From: CAZOVB01 sp964583095
GTDB taxonomy: Bacteria; Planctomycetota; Phycisphaerae; SM23-33
Length of the DNA stretch: 64,000 nt
NCBI GenBank assembly: GCA_964583095.1
Contig: CAZOVB010000015.1
Coordinates: 26,438-90,437 of the forward strand
Direction of reading: 5' to 3'
Both the position numbers and the translations under genes were made by a program. The notes beneath the pieces were generated by a model that was not told where the DNA came from, made no database searches, and worked only from the letters and a program-made list of their open reading frames with translations. This document shows, one piece after another, positions 42,593-49,730 of this stretch (the first letter of the stretch is position 1; every line of letters begins with the position of its first letter).

Positions 42593-43264
42593 TCAGCGGC
42601 GGCGACGCAGCAGGCCCAGGGCGCCCAGGGCAACCAGGCCCATGGTGGTCGGTTCGGGCACGGCTGCACCGAAGACGTCCAGTTCTCGGAAGTGAGCGTC
42701 CGGGCCGTTTCGGGTGGCGATGAATCGCACCGCCTGAATTCCTGTCATGATCGCAGCGCCTTGATCATCGGCCAGGGTCACCTTGGAAAAGGCGGTCATG
42801 CCATCCGCGGTCGACAAACCCGTCTCGTAATCCCAGGTACCCAGGGTCGTCCAGTCGGAACTGCCGACAGACTGATACTCGATGCTGAATTCCAGGTCCG
42901 CCTTGTTGACCCTGTTGTCACCGGCGAAGACGACAATCGTGTCCACGTTGTATCCATCCGGGCTCGCGGCCGTGTCCAGGAGGAAATCGACCGAGTTCGG
43001 GGCGTCAAAGCCACCCCAGGCCAGGCCGTCTGCGCCGTCGTTCAAGCCTGCCGGGCTCTGATATCCATCGACGGCGGTACTGCTGAGGGACGGCTGACCG
43101 GCGTTGATCAGATCGACTGCGGAGATATCCCCGGCGTAGGTGCTTACAATCGGATCTGTTTCCGATACCACCCCGCTGTTCTCGCTGGTCTGGACGATAG
43201 CGGCGTTTGCGGCGATGGTCAGGGAGAGGATCGCCAGGATCGTTACGGTGTTTCGAAGCTTCAT
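42593..43264 (-). CDS. PEP-CTERM surface protein, possibly carbohydrate-binding
   Basis: 223 residues from ATG 43264 with a strong AGGAGG eight bases upstream. Signal peptide MKLRNTVTILAILSLTIAANA. The body is beta-rich and resembles a discoidin/F5-8-like fold near its end (GIQAVRFIATRNGPDAHFRELDVFG), often a sugar-binding module; this is an inference from the pattern. The C-terminus has the PEP-CTERM signal VPEPTTMGLVALGALG followed by RRRR. Exported and processed by an exosortase not in the window. It is divergent from a complete XylR-type regulator with 232 bases between, and is followed by a hairpin and the sulfatase gene. Confidence 0.85.
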   Translation of the reverse strand: MKLRNTVTILAILSLTIAANAAIVQTSENSGVVSETDPIVSTYAGDISAVDLINAGQPSLSSTAVDGYQSPAGLNDGADGLAWGGFDAPNSVDFLLDTAASPDGYNVDTIVVFAGDNRVNKADLEFSIEYQSVGSSDWTTLGTWDYETGLSTADGMTAFSKVTLADDQGAAIMTGIQAVRFIATRNGPDAHFRELDVFGAAVPEPTTMGLVALGALGLLRRRR

Positions 43265-43304
43265 TTCTTTGCCTCCTGCATGAGAGCATGAAAGGGAAAT
43301 TCCT

Positions 43305-43329
43305 GCGATACACCCCTCTGGTGTACCGC
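43305..43329. promoter_or_regulatory. Candidate operator palindrome
   Basis: Inverted repeat with 10-base arms (gcgatacacc / ggtgtaccgc, nine of ten complementary) separated by five bases. It lies 40 bases upstream of the PEP-CTERM ATG, in the region shared with the divergent regulator gene. No comparable palindrome was found in the other regulator/PEP-CTERM intergenic region (48282-48382). It may be where the regulator binds. Confidence 0.4.
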
Positions 43330-43496
43330 TTGACTGCAATGATCTTCGCACAGCGTGGCTCGGGCGTCTGCGCGGGTTTGCGGCAAGTACCACCGGTTTT
43401 GCGGATGATTGGTCCCAGGGGCTGGTTCGAGCACCAACAAGGCTGTAAAGTTTGCCTGGTGCGGGACCTGCCGAGCCCGCGAATTGGAGACCCCCG

Positions 43497-44645
43497 ATGA
43501 CGTCCTCCGCTGCCAGAGTCCTGGTTGATCTGACCCACCGCGACGCGCTGGAGGGCATCGAAGCCTACGCCGCCTCGCAGGGAGGATGGGAGATCCTTCT
43601 GCGGCCTGGATTCCTGGAACTCGATGCCTTCCTGGCCGAAATCAGCAACGTCGACGGGATTATGACCTCCAGCTATTCGCCGGCGCTTCGGGATTTTGCC
43701 GGCCAATCGATTCCGGTCGTGGCCATCGGGGGCAGCAGGCCGATAGAAGGCGTGCCACACGTGCGATGTGACGATCGGGCCGTGGGTCGCATGGGGGCCG
43801 AGTACTTCCTGGAGAAGGGATTTACGGACCTGGCCTTTGTCTACGAGGTCCGGGCGCCGTTTGCCCTGGCCCGGGGGGAGGGATTTGTCCAGGAAGCCAG
43901 CGGCGCCGGGGCGTCGGTCACCACCGATCTGGAGCGGACCAGCGGGTCGCTGAGATTCGCCTCGCTCCGCCGGGGCCTGGCCGAGTGGATCTCCTCGCTG
44001 CCCAGGCCGGTGGGGGTCTTCGCATCGGCGATGTCCGGGGCGATCCATGTTGCCCAGACCTGTCTTCGGCTGGGCCTGAGTGTGCCCGACGACGTGGCGA
44101 TCCTCGGGCTGGGTCGAGACATACTCCGCGCCCGGCTCTGCACGCCCAGCCTGTCGACGCTGGATCAGAACGATCTGGGCTGCGGATACCACGGCGCCCG
44201 ACTGCTGCATCGCATGATGCAGGGCCTAAGCGTGGCCCCCGAGCCGGTTCCGATCGAGCCGGTGGGCGTAACGCAGCGCGAGAGTACCGACGTACTGGCC
44301 GTGAAGGACCCGACATTGCGGGCAGCGCTGGCGTTCATCCGACAGCGGGCCCACGAGCCGATCGGCGTGGAGGATATCCTCGAGGCCGTGCCGATCTCCC
44401 GACGCGCCCTGGAACGGGCCATGCGGGAGGCCATCGGGCGAACGCCCATGGAGGAGATCAACCGCGTTCGACTTTCCAACGCCTGCCGCATGCTCCGCCA
44501 GACCGATGAGACGATCGAGCGGATCGCGCGGCAGACGGGCCTGGGTCGGCCGGCCCGGCTGAACGAACTGCTCAAGCGCAGCAAGGGTCTGACCTGCTCT
44601 GCCTACCGCCGGAAGTTCCGGGGCGGGCGGGATTTCTCCGGCTGA
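43497..44645 (+). CDS. XylR-type transcriptional regulator (periplasmic-binding-like domain plus AraC HTH)
   Basis: 382 residues from ATG 43497, with GGAG seven bases upstream. Residues ~1-275 match LacI/XylR-type ligand-binding domains (VAIGGSRPIEGVPHVRCDDRAVGRMGAEYFLEKGFTDLAFV; SVPDDVAILGLGRD). The last ~100 residues are an AraC-type double helix-turn-helix (GVEDILEAVPISRRALERAMREAIGRTP; IERIARQTGLGRP). The ligand is probably a sugar. Divergent from the PEP-CTERM gene and so likely to control the PEP-CTERM, sulfatase and fucosidase genes. Convergent with the second sulfatase gene at 44712. Confidence 0.88.
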   Translation: MTSSAARVLVDLTHRDALEGIEAYAASQGGWEILLRPGFLELDAFLAEISNVDGIMTSSYSPALRDFAGQSIPVVAIGGSRPIEGVPHVRCDDRAVGRMGAEYFLEKGFTDLAFVYEVRAPFALARGEGFVQEASGAGASVTTDLERTSGSLRFASLRRGLAEWISSLPRPVGVFASAMSGAIHVAQTCLRLGLSVPDDVAILGLGRDILRARLCTPSLSTLDQNDLGCGYHGARLLHRMMQGLSVAPEPVPIEPVGVTQRESTDVLAVKDPTLRAALAFIRQRAHEPIGVEDILEAVPISRRALERAMREAIGRTPMEEINRVRLSNACRMLRQTDETIERIARQTGLGRPARLNELLKRSKGLTCSAYRRKFRGGRDFSG

Positions 44646-44711
44646 GCGTGGGGCGTCCGCGACGGCCCGGGCCAAGAGGTATATCGACGCCGAGCCCTGA
44701 TACAGGCCGCG

Positions 44712-46058
44712 TCAGCTTCCCGGCTGATAGAGCGTCCGGCGGTACCCCGTGGTGGTGGCGATGTCGCCTCCCACGCGGGCGAAGTAGTCCTCGCAGTATG
44801 CCCGTCCCTGGCAAAGGGCGTCGGAGACACTGGGGTCGTCGACCCGGTTCCGGCTCTCGGCGGGGTCTTTTTCGAGGTCGTAGAGCATCTCGCTGCGGGC
44901 CGAGTCGTATTCGACGCGGACGTACTTCCAGCGGTCAAAGCGGATCATACGCCCGTAGAGCGTTTCGCAGGCGACGTAGGGTCGATCGGGTCCGGGCCCG
45001 CCGGTCAGTACGCCGCTGAGGTCCTCTCCGACCAGGCCGGTGGGAATCTCGACTCCCGCCTGGCTGCACAGCGTGGGCAGCAGGTCTGCTCCGGAGGCCA
45101 GGGCGTCGCAGGCCAGGCCCTGCTTCAGGTGACCCGGGCGGGAAAAGATCAGCGGTGTGCGCGTGGATTCCTCGAACATCAACCCCTTGCCGATGCGTCC
45201 GTGCGCCCCGGCCTGGTCGCCGTGATCGGTGGTGAAGATCACCAGCGTATCCTCAACCAGGCCGCGGTTTTCCAGCGTCTGGAGCACCTGGGAGATCCAC
45301 CAGTCGGTGTTCTCGATCAGCAGGTAGTAGGTGCCCAGGAAGCGTCGCCAGCGAAGTTCGTCCCAGTCGGGGGCCGATCCGGTCTTGAGTCCGGCATCCA
45401 TGGCCTCGGGGACCGGGGCTTGGAAATTGAAGGGCAGGGGGGGAAGCTCCTCTCCCCGCAGGTGGTCGTGGGCCCATCGCTGGGCGTCGGTGATATCGGC
45501 CGTCGTGCGGCAGGGCGTATCGACGCCCGGGGGCGTCATGCAGATATCGTGCGGGTTGACGAAGGAGAGCGTCATGAAGAAGGGCTTGTCGTGGTCGCGC
45601 GAGAGGAAGCCCATCGCGTCGCGGGCCCAGACGCCGTCGAGCAGCGAACCGTCGACCAGGAAGCCGGGCCCGTCGAAGCGGCGCGAGCCGAAGTCTTCCA
45701 TTCCCGCCTCGGCCGCCCCGGCCGAATGATCCTTGCCGTAGTACACGCAGCGGTAGCCGGCCCCCGAGAGCAGGTCGCCCAGACGCGGCAGGTTTTGAGG
45801 GATCAGCGGATCGGGACAGTTTTTGTTGGGGTTGCCGATGACGCGCGTCTGTGTGGGCATGGCCCCGGTGAACATCGACGCCCGGGCCGGTGCGCAGACC
45901 GGGAACGTGCAGTAGGCATTATTGAACCGTACGCCCTGCCGGGCCAGGCGGTCGATCGAGGGCGTTCTGGGTCCGTGTTGTCGCGGGGACCCGTCCGCCA
46001 CGCGGGCCGACCACTGGTCCGAGAGGATCAGCAGGATGTTGGGACGCCTGTCTGTCAT
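44712..46058 (-). CDS. Sulfatase (Cys-type)
   Basis: 448 residues. Metal motif RRPNILLILSDQWSARV, formylglycine motif CAPARASMFTG (Cys55), and second metal site LVIFTTDHGDQAGAHGRIGKG. The N-terminal metal pair is Ser-Asp rather than Asp-Asp, as in several planctomycete subfamilies. No signal peptide. Its ATG overlaps the stop of the preceding glycoside hydrolase gene by four bases (46055-46058), so the pair is coupled; here the hydrolase comes first, the reverse of the order in the other coupled pairs. Confidence 0.9.
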   Translation of the reverse strand: MTDRRPNILLILSDQWSARVADGSPRQHGPRTPSIDRLARQGVRFNNAYCTFPVCAPARASMFTGAMPTQTRVIGNPNKNCPDPLIPQNLPRLGDLLSGAGYRCVYYGKDHSAGAAEAGMEDFGSRRFDGPGFLVDGSLLDGVWARDAMGFLSRDHDKPFFMTLSFVNPHDICMTPPGVDTPCRTTADITDAQRWAHDHLRGEELPPLPFNFQAPVPEAMDAGLKTGSAPDWDELRWRRFLGTYYLLIENTDWWISQVLQTLENRGLVEDTLVIFTTDHGDQAGAHGRIGKGLMFEESTRTPLIFSRPGHLKQGLACDALASGADLLPTLCSQAGVEIPTGLVGEDLSGVLTGGPGPDRPYVACETLYGRMIRFDRWKYVRVEYDSARSEMLYDLEKDPAESRNRVDDPSVSDALCQGRAYCEDYFARVGGDIATTTGYRRTLYQPGS

Positions 46059-47359
46059 AAAAGGTTACCTTCGTGGAACTCGCTGACGGTTTCCCGGCCT
46101 TGAAGCCAGGCGATCATGTTGAGCACAAGCTGGTTCCAATTCTGGAATCCGGGGTTGAGAATGGGCTCGCCGTTGTCGGGTTGATAATACTCGAAGAGTT
46201 GCCCGTGCTGGTCGATACTTCGGCCAAACAGGCGGATGGACTTTTCGGCCAGTTCCCTGGCCTCATCGTCAAAGCCGTAATTGACCAGGCCTCGGAAGGT
46301 CATGTAGTTTGCGATGCCCCACACGGGTCCCAGCCAGCAGGAAGGATTGCCCGAGGCGCGGACCCGGTACATCTTTTCCATCTTCGAGAGCGTTCGAATG
46401 CCGGCGGGGCAGTGGAAGGTTCGCCCGTTGGCGTAGTGCTCGTGGACCATCCTTTCCGCCTGTTCGGGCCGGGCCAGGCCCGACCACATGGCCAGGAAGC
46501 CCGACCAGACGCCGATACGCATGATCAGGCAGTGCCAGTGTCGGCGTCGGCCGGAGTTGGCCCAGGATCCGGGCGGGTAATCCTGCAGATTCAGATCCAC
46601 GCTGTAAAAGAAACCGTCGCGCTCGTCCCAGCAGTGCTCAAGTATGGCCTGTCGGAGTTGGTCGCGCTCGGTCTCGAATCCCCGGGCCACCTCGTGCATG
46701 TGGGCCATCTTGAGCAGGTAGATCAGGGCTTCGTACTCCCGGAGCATCATGCAGTTGAGGGAGATGGACCCACACGAACGGGGCGGGCGCTGGAAGCTGG
46801 TTGGATCGTCGTCCACGCCGTTGCCGCCCCCGCCCTGGAGCAGATACAGGCCGGTGGGTTCGTGGTAGCGGTGCAGGCGGAAGTAGTTCATCAGGGCCTG
46901 GCAAGCGTAGAGTCCGTCGGCCTTTCGGAGCCAGTCAATATCCCCGCCGTCGGCGCGGACCAGGAAGGCAGCGTGCTGGGCCAGGCAGGGCTTATGAACG
47001 CCGGCGGTGAAGGGGTCTTCGGGAATCTCCGCGCCGTCGCGACCCAGCAGGGCGGGCATCCATCCAAGCCACTTGATATTGCGCTGGAGGCAATCGACGA
47101 AGTTGAGGATGCAGCCTCGCTCGTAGGGGCGGATCTCCTCCAGGGCGGACTTTTGCCCACTGTCGAGCACTATCTGCCGCAGGGCAATATTGGTCAGCCA
47201 CGAGTCCCAGTCCCAGAGTTGGTCGCTGTACTGCCCGCTGCCCGGAACGAGGAAGGGATGGTTCAGAGCCCCGCCGGCCTCGCGGAACGTCCGGCGGTAG
47301 TCGGCAGGGAGGGTTCTCTTGAGCAGTTCGGCGTATTGGGAGACGCTCTTCTCGGGCAT
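46055..47359 (-). CDS. MGH1-like/GH63-type glycoside hydrolase
   Basis: 434 residues from ATG 47359, with GAGG eight bases upstream; the frame is open to 47653, but that part contains the hairpin and the PEP-CTERM gene's 3' end. It is an (alpha/alpha)6-barrel: YSDQLWDWDSWLTNIALRQ, ILEHCWDERDGFFYSVDLN, and CWLGPVWGIANYMTFRGLVNYGF. This is the pattern of GH63/GH37-related proteins. Enzymes of this kind cleave alpha-glucosidic or mannosidic bonds; the substrate cannot be deduced. Without a signal peptide it is probably cytoplasmic. It is coupled to the downstream sulfatase and lies after the PEP-CTERM gene and its terminator. Confidence 0.82.
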   Translation of the reverse strand: MPEKSVSQYAELLKRTLPADYRRTFREAGGALNHPFLVPGSGQYSDQLWDWDSWLTNIALRQIVLDSGQKSALEEIRPYERGCILNFVDCLQRNIKWLGWMPALLGRDGAEIPEDPFTAGVHKPCLAQHAAFLVRADGGDIDWLRKADGLYACQALMNYFRLHRYHEPTGLYLLQGGGGNGVDDDPTSFQRPPRSCGSISLNCMMLREYEALIYLLKMAHMHEVARGFETERDQLRQAILEHCWDERDGFFYSVDLNLQDYPPGSWANSGRRRHWHCLIMRIGVWSGFLAMWSGLARPEQAERMVHEHYANGRTFHCPAGIRTLSKMEKMYRVRASGNPSCWLGPVWGIANYMTFRGLVNYGFDDEARELAEKSIRLFGRSIDQHGQLFEYYQPDNGEPILNPGFQNWNQLVLNMIAWLQGRETVSEFHEGNLL

Positions 47360-47397
47360 CGAAGGTTTCCTCGGTGAACGGGCAGAGACGGAAGAAT

Positions 47398-47435
47398 AAC
47401 ACGGCCGGCCCGGAGGAGGAAGGGCCGGCCGTGTT
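47398..47435 (-). terminator. Intrinsic terminator after the 265-residue PEP-CTERM gene
   Basis: A perfect 14-base stem (aacacggccggccc / gggccggccgtgtt) with a 10-base loop, about 48 bases past the stop at 47484. It is followed on the minus strand by ATTCTTC. It separates the PEP-CTERM gene from the hydrolase-sulfatase pair. Confidence 0.65.
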
Positions 47436-47483
47436 GATACAGCCTGACGCTGCTGTGATACTTCGCGGTCAGGTCGTCCTGGT

Positions 47484-48281
47484 TCAGCCGGTGCGTCTGC
47501 GACGGATGACCGTGGCAAGTCCGCCCAGGCCCAGAAGTACGATGCTGGTCGGCTCGGGGACCGCAGCGGCGCTGAAGGAATCGAACGCCGGAAGGAATCG
47601 CGTCTGAGCGTCGCCATCGTATCGAATGTAGAAACCGACGGCCTGGACGTCATTCATCGCCAGCTCGCTGAAGCTGCCGTGGGTGGCGAGCATGCCGGCC
47701 GAGAGGTCAATGGGAGCCCAGTTGGAGCTCGTGAAATCGTTGGTCTCGAACAACCCGGCGTTCTCCTGCGATTCCTGTGAGACATAGAACTCACTGCCGA
47801 TCTGGACCATCCAGCGGGTGACCATGCCCGAGAGTCCCGTGTTGCTGGTGATGTTCACCGAGAGAGACTCGAGGTCGGCCTGGGACGTGTCGAATCCGGA
47901 GAGGAAATCCTCCTTCTTCCACACCCCGGCGGCTGCGAATTCCATGCTGGTCCCACTGGTGCCATTAAAACCTACGCCGATCTGCACGAAATCGGGACTT
48001 GAATCCTTGCCTTCGTAGACGCCCTTGCTGTTGCCGCCTCCGTCAACACTGCTGGCCATGCCGCCGTAAAAGATGCCGTTGGTCGGGGCGGAAGCATAGT
48101 CGCCCGAGGCAAACATCGGCGTGGTCATATCGAAGGAGATCTCACCGCCCGACTCACTTCGCGACGTATCCACGGTACCGTCAAAAGAGCCGGTTCCGAA
48201 ATCCAGATCGACCAGTGGATCCGCCGATGCGAGTCCAGCAAACGTCAGGACCGTTACTGCCATTGTCAAAATTCTCTTCAT
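47484..48281 (-). CDS. PEP-CTERM surface protein
   Basis: 265 residues with a strong AGGAGG before the ATG. Signal peptide MKRILTMAVTVLTFAGLASA. The body is Ser/Gly-rich and beta-type with no recognised domain (for example FDMTTPMFASGDYASAPTN and LESLSVNITSNTGLSG). C-terminal PEP-CTERM: VPEPTSIVLLGLGGLATV followed by IRRRRTG. Likely displayed on the outer surface after exosortase processing. Head to head with a XylR-type regulator (101 bases apart) and followed by a strong terminator, then the hydrolase and sulfatase genes, the same architecture as the module at 42593. Confidence 0.84.
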   Translation of the reverse strand: MKRILTMAVTVLTFAGLASADPLVDLDFGTGSFDGTVDTSRSESGGEISFDMTTPMFASGDYASAPTNGIFYGGMASSVDGGGNSKGVYEGKDSSPDFVQIGVGFNGTSGTSMEFAAAGVWKKEDFLSGFDTSQADLESLSVNITSNTGLSGMVTRWMVQIGSEFYVSQESQENAGLFETNDFTSSNWAPIDLSAGMLATHGSFSELAMNDVQAVGFYIRYDGDAQTRFLPAFDSFSAAAVPEPTSIVLLGLGGLATVIRRRRTG

Positions 48282-48382
48282 GATTACTACCTCCTGCCTT
48301 TCTTAGAAGGGTTTGGCTGTGGAGAAGCCACCTCGGCTTTCTCACCTCACCGCTTACTATACGCTGGAAAACCGGCAAAGGC

Positions 48383-49603
48383 ATGGACAAGGGCGTAAAA
48401 AAGATATACAATTGCGACATGCCAAAGACGACAACTGGAAACACCACTCCGTGTGTGCTGGCGTGGATTCCCGACCCCAGTCCGTTCACCACCGCGCGGC
48501 TGGTCAGGGGGATCGTCACCTGCGCCGACGGGCACGGCCCGTTGCGGGTCGTGCTCTGCCGTGGCCGGGTGGAGGAGGCAATCCGATTGGTCCGACAGCA
48601 GGAGCCTGTGGGGATCGTCTCCTATACGATCACCCCGCGGGACATGCGCAGGTTGCTCAAGACCGGCCTGGAGGTGGTGAATCTCTTTGGCGACCTGCCC
48701 GAATCCCTCGTACCCTCGGTGCGAATGGACGACGTGAAAGTCGGGCGGATGGGGGCTGGGCACCTCCAGCAGCTCGGGTTGGACCGTTTTGCCTTTGCCG
48801 GAACGCATCACGTCTGGAGCCGCCAACGAGAGGAAGGATTCGTCTCCGAACTGGCCGAGGATGGGCACGAAACGTTGGTCTTTGCCCGGGGCAAGGGTTC
48901 GGACAAACGGCACGACTATCTGGAGGTCAACTCGCCCAGGCTGCGAAGCTGGATCGCTTCTTTGCCCAGGCCCTGCGGGTTGATGGCCTGCTCCGACACG
49001 GTTTCTTCGAGGGTGATTCAGATCGCCATGGAACTGGGTATTGATGTCCCGGGCGACCTGGCCGTGCTGGGGGTGGACAATACCGAGATGCAGTGTGAGC
49101 ACGCTTCGGTGCCGATATCCAGCGTCGATCCGGGCCAGGAGCAGATGGGATACGAAGCACTGCGAATGCTGCTCCGGCGCGTCGGCGGAGGCGACCAGGC
49201 CGAGTGGACCCGCATTCTGGAGCCACGAGAGGTAGTCGTTCGTCAGTCGACCGATACGCTCGCCATCAAAGACCCGGACCTGCACCGGGCGGTGGCGTTC
49301 ATTCGTGATCGGGCGTGCGAGGGGATCCGTGTAAAGGATGTGATGGCCGAGATCCCGCTGAGCCGGCGACAGTTGGAGCGGCGATTCTCGGCCCGTTTCG
49401 GCCATTCGCTGGGCGAGGAGATCCGCCGGGTCAAGCTCGACCGGGCCCGCAAGCTCCTGCTGGAGACCAACCTGCCCCTGCCGGATATTGCCGCACGGTG
49501 CGGGTACGAATATCCGACGTACCTGTCACGGGCGGTCAAGAAGCGATTCGGCCTGGGGCCCCGGGCGCTTCGCAGATCGGCCGGGGACTTGCCGATCAGA
49601 TAA
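48383..49603 (+). CDS. XylR-type transcriptional regulator (periplasmic-binding-like domain plus AraC HTH)
   Basis: 406 residues; the start could also be the ATG at 48419, since the first 12 residues are unusual. The ligand-binding half (residues ~20-290) shows LFGDLPESLVPSVRMDDVKVGRMGAGHLQQLG and IDVPGDLAVLGVDNTEMQCEHASVPISSVDPG, the LacI/XylR pattern. The AraC DNA-binding half includes GIRVKDVMAEIPLSRRQLERRF and LPDIAARCGYEYPTYLSRAVKKRFG. Divergent from the 265-residue PEP-CTERM gene. The hybrid kinase gene follows on the same strand 127 bases later. Ligand probably a sugar. Confidence 0.87.
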   Translation: MDKGVKKIYNCDMPKTTTGNTTPCVLAWIPDPSPFTTARLVRGIVTCADGHGPLRVVLCRGRVEEAIRLVRQQEPVGIVSYTITPRDMRRLLKTGLEVVNLFGDLPESLVPSVRMDDVKVGRMGAGHLQQLGLDRFAFAGTHHVWSRQREEGFVSELAEDGHETLVFARGKGSDKRHDYLEVNSPRLRSWIASLPRPCGLMACSDTVSSRVIQIAMELGIDVPGDLAVLGVDNTEMQCEHASVPISSVDPGQEQMGYEALRMLLRRVGGGDQAEWTRILEPREVVVRQSTDTLAIKDPDLHRAVAFIRDRACEGIRVKDVMAEIPLSRRQLERRFSARFGHSLGEEIRRVKLDRARKLLLETNLPLPDIAARCGYEYPTYLSRAVKKRFGLGPRALRRSAGDLPIR

Positions 49604-49730
49604 GAGGACCGGCTCGTTCCATTCCCGCTAAGAGCAGTAGAGGCAAACTGCAATAACCCGATAGATCTTCTTGATTCTTCGCCGTCATCGCTTCAATATG
49701 GCCGTAGATCCCCGGACGCCTTGGTACTGT

